In this document: positions 16,244 to 24,518 of the stretch, one piece after another | How positions within the stretch are numbered: the first letter of the stretch is position 1 | Layout: every line of letters begins with the position of its first letter | Assembly (NCBI GenBank): GCA_039908525.1 | Contig: JAMOAY010000001.1 | Span: 124,001-188,000 of the forward strand | DNA: 64,000 nt | Reading direction: 5' to 3' | Origin: Magnetaquicoccus sp039908525 | GTDB lineage: Bacteria > Pseudomonadota > Magnetococcia > Magnetococcales > Magnetaquicoccaceae | Position numbers and translations under genes: made by a program | Notes under the pieces: generated by a model | Seen by the model: only the letters and a program-made list of their open reading frames with translations | Database searches by the model: none | Told to the model about the DNA's origin: nothing

Positions 16244-17380
16244 ATGGAAACTCCTGCAACAATCACCGACAAGGCCCGGCCGTTCTTCCTGGACTACTGC
16301 CAGAAGCTGGCCGAGGAGCTCACCTCTCTGACCACTGCCCCGGTGGTCTGCACCCTGAGTGACATCACGTTGCTGCGTGGCGCCCAGGAGTTGGGTCCCC
16401 TGTTTTCGGCAGATCGGAGTGTCTCGTACTCGGAAGAGGATTCGTCCGGCCTGGGCGGCCTGCATCTGATCTTCGACACGGTGCTGTCCATTGCCCTGGC
16501 AGGCACTTTGATGATGACGAGCGAATCGGTCATCCAGGAGAAGATCGCCGCCCGGGATTATGACGAAGAGACCCATGAGGGGTTCCGGGAGGTTGCCACC
16601 CAGATCATCTCCTCGCTCAACCCTTTGCTGGAAGAAAAAATCACCAGTGGGGCCCATCTCTTTCTGGAATCCGTCCGGCATACCGAGGCGGACAGCCCGC
16701 CCGCTTCCATGGATATGGAGGCCACCCATCTGGTGGCCAGCATCGAGTTGACCGTGGCATCCTTCAGCGCGGCCAAGGCCCACTGGTTGTTCTCCCGCCG
16801 TCTGGCAGCCGCCCTGTTACAAACCCCCATCGCTGGCACCGCGAAGGAGATGGCCGCTCTCGGTGCTGTGGTGGAAGACGAGGAGGAGGAAGAGGAAGAG
16901 GAAGAGCTGCCTCCCCTCCAGTCCGGGGAGCTGCTCGCCCCACAGGTGGCAGGCAGTGTCCGACAGGTGATGACAGAGACCCCGTTCGCCCTCAAGGAGG
17001 AGGAGAAGGTGATGCGAGGCATCACCGCCATCACCCAGGATGGCTACCGTTATATTGGCGTGGAACGCAAGGGGGCCTTGATCCGGGTTCTCAGCCAAAG
17101 TGACATGCATCAGGTCATGGGGCCTTTTTTTGACAGCACGCCCGTTTCACCCCGCGACAAGGCGCTCCATGCCCTGCCAATTGGCAAGTTCAACACCCAG
17201 CAGCTGCTGATCAAACTCGACTCCGACGGGACCATCAACGAAGCGGCGGATCTGATGCAGAAACACACCCTGTATGCCCTGCCTGTGGTCAGCAACAAAG
17301 GCAGCCTGCGCGGCTTCGTGCCGATCCATGCCGTGCTGGACTATTTTCGCACGCTGGGGGAGAAGTCCCCGTCCGTGTGA
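16244..17380 (+). CDS. CBS-pair protein with an unassigned N-terminal domain
   Basis: The C-terminal part (from about residue 240) carries two CBS-like units: GSVRQVMTETPFALKEEEKV at its start and, near the end, DGTINEAADLMQKHTLYALP followed by VVSNKGSLRGFVPIHAVLDY. Such modules usually sense adenine nucleotides. A poly-acidic linker (about residues 208-218) separates this from an N-terminal domain of about 200 residues. Its segment FREVATQIISSLNPLLEEKI resembles the helix of CheC/CheX-type phosphatases, but the catalytic Glu/Asn pattern is not certain. Same strand as the Hsb-like pair, 82 bp downstream, so it may belong to that switch. The function of the first domain is unknown. Confidence 0.7.
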   Translation: METPATITDKARPFFLDYCQKLAEELTSLTTAPVVCTLSDITLLRGAQELGPLFSADRSVSYSEEDSSGLGGLHLIFDTVLSIALAGTLMMTSESVIQEKIAARDYDEETHEGFREVATQIISSLNPLLEEKITSGAHLFLESVRHTEADSPPASMDMEATHLVASIELTVASFSAAKAHWLFSRRLAAALLQTPIAGTAKEMAALGAVVEDEEEEEEEEELPPLQSGELLAPQVAGSVRQVMTETPFALKEEEKVMRGITAITQDGYRYIGVERKGALIRVLSQSDMHQVMGPFFDSTPVSPRDKALHALPIGKFNTQQLLIKLDSDGTINEAADLMQKHTLYALPVVSNKGSLRGFVPIHAVLDYFRTLGEKSPSV

Positions 17381-17390
17381 AGGCAACACC

Positions 17391-17446
17391 CTGGAGGCTT
17401 CGCCCCCAGCCCCCCACCGGGGGAGATAAGCTCCCCCGGACCCCCA
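17391..17446. repeat. GC-rich multi-hairpin intergenic repeat, copy B (short)
   Basis: Directly after the CBS gene: GGAGGCTTCGCCCCCAGCCC, then an inverted repeat CCGGGGGAGATAAGCTCCCCCGG and ACCCCCATG. A degenerate, shortened member of the family seen at 5940, 20221, 25226, 48917 and 56021. Confidence 0.7.
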
Positions 17447-17495
17447 TGAATATTTGTAAAACATCAAGATGGACGGTCCTGATTGGAACCCGGTA

Positions 17496-18749
17496 TTACC
17501 CCAACCGCCCCTCCATCGCCGCCACCCTCTCCACCAGCGGCGGATGGCTGTGGTGCAAGGTGACATAGAGCGGATGGGGCAGCAGATTGGCCAGATTCTC
17601 CCTGGCCAAAGATTTCAAGGCGGTCATCATGGCCGCCGGCTCCGGGGCCGTCTCCACGGCAAAACGGTCGGCCTCCAACTCGAACTGGCGGGAAATTTTC
17701 TTGAAGATCAAGCCGACAAACAGATCCAACGGCCCGACCACCAGCCCAAAAAAGAGCAGACCCGCATGCAACGGCATCCCCTCGACGAAAAATCCCTGAT
17801 ACAACCCGGGCCAGGCCAGCAAAACCGAAAGCAGATAGAATAAAATGCCCGTGTGCAGCATGCCCAGCAGAAGCATCTTGGGCAGGTGCCTTTTCCGGGA
17901 GTGGCCGATTTCGTGGGCCAGAACGGCCACCAGTTCGGCAACGCTGTGCTGCTGGAGCAGGGTATCAAACAGGGCGATGCGGCGCTGTTTGCCAAAACCG
18001 GTCACAAAGGCGTTGGCCTTGCTGGAACGGCGGGAACCATCCATCGCGTAGATCTGACCGACAGGAAAATCGATGGAATCGGCATAGGCCAGAATGGCCC
18101 GCCGCGGCTCTCCCTCCTCCAGAGGGGAGAAGGTGTTGAACAAGGGGAGAATCCAGCGTGGAACCACCCACTGCATCAACAGGCTGAAAACGGTGATCCC
18201 CAGCCAACCGTACAGCCAGGCCATGCTCCCCGCCTGCTCGAACACAAACAGCAACCCGGCCAGCAGCGGCCCCCCCAGCAACACCGTCAGCAGCACCATT
18301 TTGAGCTGATCGGTGACGAAGGTCCACCCTGTGGTGCGGTTGAAACCAAAGCGGGCCTCCAGGATAAAGGTATTGTAGAGGGTGAAAGGCAGGTTGAAAC
18401 CATACGAGAGCAGCCCCACCAGACCGATGTAGAGCACCCCGGTACTGAGACGATCCAACCGCCAGCCATCCAGCAGGTGCTGCAGGGAGAAAAATCCCCC
18501 GACAAACCAGAAGATCAGCAACAGCAACAGTCCTGCACTGGACTCCCACAAGGCCAGGCGATGGCGGGCCTGGGTGTAGGCCTGGGTTCTGCGCCACGTT
18601 TCGGCATCCACCCAGCTCTCCAGCAGACGGGGCAGGGGCCGACGCACGCTCCGGCTGTCCAGAAGAAGGGCCAGGCTCTCCAGGAGATGACCCGCCAGCA
18701 GCAGGGCCGCAAACAGAAAAGCCGTTTCATTCCATTCGGGGAGAGACAT
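17496..18749 (-). CDS. M48 family membrane metalloprotease (CAAX protease Ste24-like)
   Basis: Multi-span zinc protease. The active-site motif is HEIGH at residues 279-283, within LAHEIGHSRKRH; the downstream glutamate ligand lies in FELEADRFAVE. Hydrophobic spans occupy the N-terminal half (LFAALLLAGHLLESLALLL, LLLLLIFWFVGGFF and others) and flank the catalytic site. The characteristic Ste24 segment NAFVTGFGKQRRIALFDTLL is present, and the C-terminus ends with HSHPPLVERVAAM, also typical. Length is 417 residues. Nine bp separate it from the upstream flavoprotein gene, so they are probably cotranscribed. Bacterial members act in membrane-protein quality control; the substrate here is unknown. 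Confidence 0.9.
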   Translation of the reverse strand: MSLPEWNETAFLFAALLLAGHLLESLALLLDSRSVRRPLPRLLESWVDAETWRRTQAYTQARHRLALWESSAGLLLLLIFWFVGGFFSLQHLLDGWRLDRLSTGVLYIGLVGLLSYGFNLPFTLYNTFILEARFGFNRTTGWTFVTDQLKMVLLTVLLGGPLLAGLLFVFEQAGSMAWLYGWLGITVFSLLMQWVVPRWILPLFNTFSPLEEGEPRRAILAYADSIDFPVGQIYAMDGSRRSSKANAFVTGFGKQRRIALFDTLLQQHSVAELVAVLAHEIGHSRKRHLPKMLLLGMLHTGILFYLLSVLLAWPGLYQGFFVEGMPLHAGLLFFGLVVGPLDLFVGLIFKKISRQFELEADRFAVETAPEPAAMMTALKSLARENLANLLPHPLYVTLHHSHPPLVERVAAMEGRLG

Positions 18750-18758
18750 GACAAACCT

Positions 18759-20123
18759 CTATCGGCGCCAATGAGCCAGCCAAGCCATGAAAGTGGCAGA
18801 AAGCAAATGAAAGAAAAACCGGGGGTGCAGGGCACGGATGAGAATATCCCGATAGGAAGAGCTGCCGGTGAAGGTGTCCCACAATATCCGGCTCATGCGC
18901 CGCTGTCTGCCTTCGCTGTGCTGTTCCTCTTGCACCATGCGCACCATGCCCCGGCGCAAAAAGTTCCACTCCTGGTAAAAAAGGGTCACCCAGAAGACGA
19001 AACGACCGATGCGGTTGTCGGCCGCAATCGAGCGGATGACCGGTTGATAGTGGCGTGCAAAATCCTGGGCAGACAGACCAAAAAACAGCGCCGTCACGGC
19101 ACAGGCCTTGGCGGTGGTATAGGCGGCGCCAATGCCATCCTTGTAAAGACGGGTCACGGCGGCATCCCCCACCATGGCCACCCGATCGGTAAACGGGTTG
19201 ATGGCCGGCCCCAGGTTGAGCCGGGGACCACAATGACAGGCATCCCCCTGGCGCAGGTCGCATTCCGGACTGGATGGCGACCATTGCAGATCGGGGGGCA
19301 GACAGGAGCGCACCTCCGGCATGGACAAAAACTGCTGGATCAACGCCTTGTCGATCTCCTCTCCCAGCAGACACACGGTCACATACTCCACCTTGGGGAT
19401 GAGAGCGGCAAATTTGAGACGTGGGATATCCAGCAGGAAAATATGCAGAGCACCGCCCATGTAGCGCTGCACCTGTTCGGCGCCCAGGTAGATCTCCGAG
19501 AGGTACCCTTTGGAGACATGGGGGGGTTCAAAGGCAAAGCCCAATTCGGCAAAGGCCTTCAGCGTGGGGGAGTTGACGCCCACGGCGCCGACCAGAAAAT
19601 CGTAGGTCCGGCGTTGACCATCGCGACCGCTGATGACCTGCGGGCGACCATCGTCCCAGGCCAGACTGGTCACCCGGATGGGCAGGATGTTGGCCCCTTT
19701 GCGACGGGCCATGCCCAGGAGAAAATGGTCGAAACTGGACCAGGTTTGCTCACCCAGCGGTTTTTTGGGTCCACTGCCCCGATAGACGGCGGCAATCCGC
19801 ACCTCATCGACAGGGGTGGGGATCGTCACCACCGGCAGACCCGTGGTGTGCAACACGTAGGAATCGATACCCCTCTGGACCACCGAGGAGGATGGCAGGG
19901 GGAACCCCTCGGCCGCCAGGATCTGGATAAGAGATTCGGAAACCACCCCGGCACACATGTTGCAGCCGGCTGGCCCAGGTCTGGTAAAATCCCGGGATTC
20001 GTAGATGTCCACCTCCAGCGCCAGGCCAAGGCGTTCCGCCAGTTCCAACAAAAAAAAGCCGGTCATGGCACCCGATGGTCCCCCACCGACAATGCCCACC
20101 CGGCTGTTGGCTGACAACTGCAT
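18759..20123 (-). CDS. FAD-dependent oxidoreductase, geranylgeranyl-reductase-like
   Basis: The N-terminal dinucleotide fold has VGIVGGGPSGAMTGFF (GGGPSG at residues 13-18), and the FAD-binding MVGDAAVTRLYKDGIGAAY sits near residues 315-333, as in the geranylgeranyl reductase/PHBH group. A CxxC-type motif, GCNMCAGVV, occurs near residue 55, in the place where related prenyl reductases carry a conserved cysteine. The C-terminal 110 residues contain a hydrophobic stretch and basic helices, suggesting membrane contact. Length is 454 residues. Its neighbour is a Ste24-like protease. An isoprenoid or lipid double-bond substrate is likely but not shown. Confidence 0.75.
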   Translation of the reverse strand: MQLSANSRVGIVGGGPSGAMTGFFLLELAERLGLALEVDIYESRDFTRPGPAGCNMCAGVVSESLIQILAAEGFPLPSSSVVQRGIDSYVLHTTGLPVVTIPTPVDEVRIAAVYRGSGPKKPLGEQTWSSFDHFLLGMARRKGANILPIRVTSLAWDDGRPQVISGRDGQRRTYDFLVGAVGVNSPTLKAFAELGFAFEPPHVSKGYLSEIYLGAEQVQRYMGGALHIFLLDIPRLKFAALIPKVEYVTVCLLGEEIDKALIQQFLSMPEVRSCLPPDLQWSPSSPECDLRQGDACHCGPRLNLGPAINPFTDRVAMVGDAAVTRLYKDGIGAAYTTAKACAVTALFFGLSAQDFARHYQPVIRSIAADNRIGRFVFWVTLFYQEWNFLRRGMVRMVQEEQHSEGRQRRMSRILWDTFTGSSSYRDILIRALHPRFFFHLLSATFMAWLAHWRR

Positions 20124-20220
20124 CTCGGTTACCTCGCGGTCGTGTCAGGCGCGGTTGGGGGCGCTTCCGCAGGATGGCCGCCTCCCACCCTCCTTTCGTA
20201 TAGCTTTAAAACCATGACGG

Positions 20221-20290
20221 ATCCAGGGGGATTATCCCCCTGGTGGGGCCGGGGGCAAAGCCCCTGGTGGGGCCGGGGGCAAAGCCCCCG
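20221..20290. repeat. GC-rich multi-hairpin intergenic repeat, copy C with internal duplication
   Basis: Contains CCAGGGGGATTATCCCCCTGG, a 21-nt palindrome, followed by two tandem copies of a GGGGCCGGGGGCAAAGCCCC unit. It is the reverse orientation of the 25226 and 56021 copies. It lies just after the stop of the cNMP-binding protein gene (minus strand). Confidence 0.85.
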
Positions 20291-20306
20291 TTGGTGACCA
20301 GTCTCT

Positions 20307-21173
20307 TCAAGATTTGGGGGGAAGCGCCAGCAGGATCTGATTGCCGCTCCTCTTGCCGGTCGACAACGCCCGGTGGGCCGCCTTGTGCAACTGGGCCAGT
20401 GAGGTATAATCCGGGTAGCAGGCGATCCCGCAACTGAAACTGGCCACCATCTCCGGATGCTCCACACGTCCCCACAGGTTGAGGAAGGCGTGCCGCACCT
20501 TCTCCAGCACCCGGACGGCGGCCTGACCGTCGGTTTCAAACAACAACAGGCCGAACTGATCCTCCCCGAACCGACCCACCACATCCTGGCGACGCACCAC
20601 CCCCCGGATCGTCTGACCGAGAGAGGTCAGCAGATCCTCACCCAACGCGGTACCGAACTGCTCCTGCAAGGCGCCGAAACGGTCGATTTCAATGATCGCC
20701 AGAGAGATATCCTGCCACAACCGCTTGGCACGGGCCAACTCCCTCTCCACCAGGGCGACCAGATCGATATAGCTGACAAAGCCGTTCACATCATGGGGAC
20801 GCCCGCCTTCATCAAAGAAGCCGCGCATCATCAGATGATCCTGTTCATAGATCCGGTGCGCCATCTGGCGGATCATATGAAAAGCCAGGGAGGGATCCTG
20901 ATGCAGCCTGGCGACAAACGCCTTCTCATCCAGGGTCAGCACCCAGGCATCCTGTACCGCCCGTGCGGTGGCAAAGCGGGCCTTGCCCACGAACAGAGAA
21001 ACCTCGCCAAACACATCGCCGCTGCGGTGAATCGCCAGGGATTTGAAACCGTAGTCCGACTCGACCACCAGCTCCACCTCCCCCTTCTGCACCACATACA
21101 TGCAGTCCGCCACATCCCCCTGGTGGAAGATGACCTCCCCCTTCTTGAACAGCTTACCCAGATCTCTCTTCAT
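20307..21173 (-). CDS. Cyclic-nucleotide-binding domain fused to a degenerate GGDEF domain
   Basis: Residues 1-110 form a cNMP-binding barrel (EVIFHQGDVADCMYVVQKGE, then FGEVSLFVGKARFATARA). A GGDEF-type fold follows from about residue 135, with AIIEIDRFGALQEQFGTALG, VVRRQDVVGRFGEDQFGLLL and SCGIACYP. The catalytic signature GG(D/E)EF is replaced by GEDQF at residues 203-207, so diguanylate cyclase activity is doubtful; it may act as a receptor or structural domain. Only one glycine and one acidic residue of the signature are preserved in place. Length is 288 residues. It lies 63 bp downstream of glnB in the same direction. Confidence 0.85.
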   Translation of the reverse strand: MKRDLGKLFKKGEVIFHQGDVADCMYVVQKGEVELVVESDYGFKSLAIHRSGDVFGEVSLFVGKARFATARAVQDAWVLTLDEKAFVARLHQDPSLAFHMIRQMAHRIYEQDHLMMRGFFDEGGRPHDVNGFVSYIDLVALVERELARAKRLWQDISLAIIEIDRFGALQEQFGTALGEDLLTSLGQTIRGVVRRQDVVGRFGEDQFGLLLFETDGQAAVRVLEKVRHAFLNLWGRVEHPEMVASFSCGIACYPDYTSLAQLHKAAHRALSTGKRSGNQILLALPPKS

Positions 21174-21236
21174 GGTATGGTTCTACGCCGCCGTACCGGA
21201 GGGGCAGATGTCACGGCACAGCAGCCGGAGGTACCG

Positions 21237-21575
21237 TCACAAGGCATTGGCATCCCGTTCGCCTGTGCGGATGCGGATGACCCCTTCGACGGGGGTGATG
21301 AAAATTTTGCCATCCCCGATCCGTCCGGTGCGGGCCGCCTGTTCGATCGCCTTGACCGCACGGTCCACCAACTCCTCGACCAGCACCACCTCAATCTTCA
21401 ACTTGGGCAAAAAATCCACCACATATTCGGCCCCTCGATAGAGCTCCGTATGCCCTTTCTGCCGACCAAACCCCCGCACCTCAGTGACCGTGATGCCCTG
21501 AATACCCACCTCTGCCAGGGCCTCCTTCACATCATCCAGCTTGAACGGTTTGATGATGGCTTCTATCTTTTTCAT
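21237..21575 (-). CDS. glnB: Nitrogen regulatory protein P-II
   Basis: Trimeric signal protein that reads 2-oxoglutarate, ATP/ADP and glutamine status. At 112 residues it is nearly collinear with Escherichia coli GlnB: MKKIEAIIKPFKLDDVKEAL, then GFGRQKGHTELYRGAEYVVD in the T-loop with the uridylylation site Y51, and TGRIGDGKIF and VIRIRTGE at the C-terminus. The ATG overlaps the cimA stop by ATGA. Placement after lysC and cimA is unusual; glnB more often sits by glnA, amtB or nadE. No glnA or amtB is present here. Confidence 0.96.
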   Translation of the reverse strand: MKKIEAIIKPFKLDDVKEALAEVGIQGITVTEVRGFGRQKGHTELYRGAEYVVDFLPKLKIEVVLVEELVDRAVKAIEQAARTGRIGDGKIFITPVEGVIRIRTGERDANAL

Positions 21576-23242
21576 TGTCTGGCACTCTCCCTTCCCATAG
21601 AGATATCCTCGGTCTGTCTCTCCTGCACGGGAGAGACGCCGTCTTTGTATAGTTTGAAACGCACTGCATCCACCATGGCGTCGTACGAGGCGGCCATGAT
21701 ATGGTCTGAAACACCCACCGTGCCCCAATTCCGTTGGTCATCCCGCCACTCTGTCCACACCCGCACCTTGGCGTCGGTACCGGCGCCGCTCAGGATGCGC
21801 ACCTTGTAGTCCACCAGACGCATGGTGTTGACCTGCGGATAACTCCCCTCCAGGGCACGGCACAAGGCGGTATACAGGGCATCCACCGGCCCCGCCCCCT
21901 CCCCCACCAGATGGATCAGTCGTCCCCCCAGCCACAGTTTGACCGTGGCCTCGGCCCCCATCGCCCGTTCCAGGGTGGCGCTCACCCGCCGTTCATCGAT
22001 GACCCGGAAGCCTCGCAACTGGAAATAGTCGGGCAGACGGCCCAACGCCTCCAGAGCCCGCAACTCGAAGGAGGCCTCGGCGCCCGAAAACTGAAAACCC
22101 CGGTGTTCCAGCTCTTTGACCTCTTCCAGCAAACCATTCAGCCGCGGATCCTGGGGGTCCAGATCGGTCAGACCCAGCTCGCCCAGCTTGAACAGCAGAT
22201 TGCTGCGTCCGGACTGTTCAGAAACCAGCACCCGCTGACGGTTGCCCACCCGTTCGGGCTGGATATGTTCGTAGGTCAAGGTGTTTTTGAGCACCGCCGA
22301 GACATGGACCCCGCCCTTGTGGGCGAAGGCGGAGGCGCCAACATACGGTTGATTTTTCTGTGGCAACCGGTTGGCAATTTCGTCCACAAAACGACTCAGT
22401 TTGGTCAGTTGGTGAAGCTGCGACGACGCGACGGAGGTGGTTCTGCCCATCTTGAGCAGCAGACCGGGCAGCACGGAGACCAGATTGGCATTGCCGCACC
22501 GCTCGCCGATGCCATTGATGGTCCCCTGCACATGGGTGACACCCGCAGCCACGGCCGCCAGGGTGTTGGCCACCGCCAGATCGCCATCGTTGTGACAGTG
22601 GATGCCCAACGGGGCGTTCGCCAGGGCGGCACAAGCGGCGACCTGTTGCGTGATGTGAGTCACCTCCGGGACCAGACAGCCACCGTTGGTGTCACACAGG
22701 ATCAAACAGTCGGCGCCTGCCTCCCGGGCCGTCTGCAAAACCTGCAGTGCATACGCCGCATCGGCCTTGTAACCGTCGAAGAAATGCTCTGCATCGAAAA
22801 ACACCGTATCGACCCGCTCTTTGAGGTAGCGGATGGAGTCATGGACAAGGGCCAGGTTCTCCGGCAACTCGATCCCCAACGCCTCCAGGACGTGCAGGGT
22901 CCAGGATTTGCCGAACAGGGTTACCGCGCCGGTTTCGGTGCGCAACAACCCGGCCAGAACGCCATCCTCTTCCACCCGACTCCTGGGTCGTTTGGTGGAA
23001 CCGAAGGCGACCACCCGACTGTGAGCCAGAGGCTGCTGCCGAATGGCCTGGAAAAAGGCATCATCGGTGGGGTTGGCGCCTGGCCACCCCCCCTCGATAT
23101 AGTCGATACCGACGGCATCCAACCGCTGGGCAATCCGTACCTTGTCCACGACAGAAAAGAGCACATCCTCGCTCTGGGAACCATCCCGCAGCGTGGTGTC
23201 GTAGAGAACAATCGGCTCAGGCGATGACACGGTCCCCGGCAT
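21572..23242 (-). CDS. cimA: Citramalate synthase
   Basis: Condenses pyruvate and acetyl-CoA to (R)-citramalate, the threonine-independent entry to isoleucine. The DRE-TIM barrel starts with IVLYDTTLRDGSQSEDVLFS and carries GIHCHNDGDLAVANTLAAV with the metal histidines; the GINGIGERCGNANL-type motif reads INGIGERCGNANLVSVLP. The LeuA-dimer regulatory domain follows from about residue 400. Start choice is open: ATG 23263, ATG 23242 (used) or GTG 23230 with AAGGA upstream; all overlap the lysC 3' end. Distinguished from 2-isopropylmalate synthase by the CimA-type VDTVFFDAEHFFDGYK segment. Confidence 0.9.
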   Translation of the reverse strand: MPGTVSSPEPIVLYDTTLRDGSQSEDVLFSVVDKVRIAQRLDAVGIDYIEGGWPGANPTDDAFFQAIRQQPLAHSRVVAFGSTKRPRSRVEEDGVLAGLLRTETGAVTLFGKSWTLHVLEALGIELPENLALVHDSIRYLKERVDTVFFDAEHFFDGYKADAAYALQVLQTAREAGADCLILCDTNGGCLVPEVTHITQQVAACAALANAPLGIHCHNDGDLAVANTLAAVAAGVTHVQGTINGIGERCGNANLVSVLPGLLLKMGRTTSVASSQLHQLTKLSRFVDEIANRLPQKNQPYVGASAFAHKGGVHVSAVLKNTLTYEHIQPERVGNRQRVLVSEQSGRSNLLFKLGELGLTDLDPQDPRLNGLLEEVKELEHRGFQFSGAEASFELRALEALGRLPDYFQLRGFRVIDERRVSATLERAMGAEATVKLWLGGRLIHLVGEGAGPVDALYTALCRALEGSYPQVNTMRLVDYKVRILSGAGTDAKVRVWTEWRDDQRNWGTVGVSDHIMAASYDAMVDAVRFKLYKDGVSPVQERQTEDISMGRESARQ

Positions 23243-24455
23243 CCTTGTCCAGTTCAAAGGCATCGTGAAGGGTGCGAACCGCCAGCTCCATGTATTTTTC
23301 GTCCAGGATCACGGAGATCTTGATTTCAGAGGTGGAGATCATCTGGATGTTGATACCATCGGCGGCCAGGGCCTTGAACATCCGCTGCGCCACCCCGGTG
23401 TGGGAACGCATACCCACCCCGACGGCCGACACCTTGGCGATCGAACGGTTCCCTTTGATCTCCCGGGCGGAGATCTGCTTGACCGGTATCGCCAACACCT
23501 CCAGGGCCGCGGCATAATCCCCCCTGGGCACCGTGAAGGTTACATCCGTCTCGCCGCTGGCGGAGATGTTCTGGATGATCATATCGACGTTGATGTTGGC
23601 CTCCGCGAGGGCGCCAAACAGAGTGGCGGCCACACCGGGACGGTCGGGCACCCCCAGGACGGTGATCTTGGCCTCATCCCGATTGTGGGTGATGGCGGAT
23701 ACGATAACTTTTTCCATGAGTTCATCTTCCTCGGTCAGCAAGGTGCCTTCTCCCTCCTGCAGAGAAGAGAGCACACGCAGTGGTACGTTATATTTCTTGG
23801 CCAGTTCCACCGAACGGGTCTGCAGCACCTTGGCGCCCAGGGAGGCCATCTCCAGCATCTCCTCGTAGGAGATGCGTGCCAGACGACGGGCCGAGGAGAC
23901 AATGCGCGGATCGCTGGTGTAGACACCATCGACATCGGTGTAAATGTCGCAACGGTCTGCCTGAAGAGCGGCCGCCAGAGCCACGGCCGAGGTGTCCGAA
24001 CCTCCCCGACCCAAGGTGGTGACATTGCCCTGCTCGTCCACCCCCTGGAAACCGGCAATGACCACAATACAGCCTTGCTCCAGCGCCTCACGGATGCGGA
24101 ATCCCTCCACCTCCTGGATGCGGGCCTTGGCGTGGACGGAATCGGTCAGGAAGCGCACCTGCCAGCCCAGGTAGGAGCGGGCCCGCACACCCAGCGCCTC
24201 GATCGCGATGGCCAGCAGACCGATGGAGACCTGCTCCCCGGCCGCAACCACCACATCGTATTCCCGTTTGTTGTAACGTTCGGTCAACTCCTCGACCAGG
24301 GCCACCAGACGGTTGGTCTCACCCGCCATGGCCGACACGGTGACCACCACCTGATGGCCCGCCTGATGGGCGGCCACCGCCCTGGCCGCCACGGCGCGAA
24401 TCCGCTCAACGGAGCCGACCGAGGTGCCACCAAATTTTTGTACGATAAGACTCAC
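23217..24455 (-). CDS. lysC: Aspartate kinase
   Basis: Phosphorylates L-aspartate, the first step to lysine, threonine and methionine. The catalytic domain has IVQKFGGTSVGSVERIRAVA, VVTVSAMAGETNRLV and GRGGSDTSAVALAAALQADR. Two ACT regulatory domains follow (KITVLGVPDRPGVAATLFGA; VSAVGVGMRSHTGVAQRMFK), with INIQMISTSEIKISVI, implying feedback inhibition. The start is GTG at 24455. Length is 412 residues, normal. It overlaps cimA, so aspartate-family and isoleucine synthesis genes are coupled, together with glnB. Confidence 0.95.
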   Translation of the reverse strand: MSLIVQKFGGTSVGSVERIRAVAARAVAAHQAGHQVVVTVSAMAGETNRLVALVEELTERYNKREYDVVVAAGEQVSIGLLAIAIEALGVRARSYLGWQVRFLTDSVHAKARIQEVEGFRIREALEQGCIVVIAGFQGVDEQGNVTTLGRGGSDTSAVALAAALQADRCDIYTDVDGVYTSDPRIVSSARRLARISYEEMLEMASLGAKVLQTRSVELAKKYNVPLRVLSSLQEGEGTLLTEEDELMEKVIVSAITHNRDEAKITVLGVPDRPGVAATLFGALAEANINVDMIIQNISASGETDVTFTVPRGDYAAALEVLAIPVKQISAREIKGNRSIAKVSAVGVGMRSHTGVAQRMFKALAADGINIQMISTSEIKISVILDEKYMELAVRTLHDAFELDKDAGDRVIA

Positions 24456-24518
24456 GTTGCTCTGACTCCACGGTTGCCGTTACCCCCCGTCACCCTCTGC
24501 TTCATCTGCCACTCCTCG

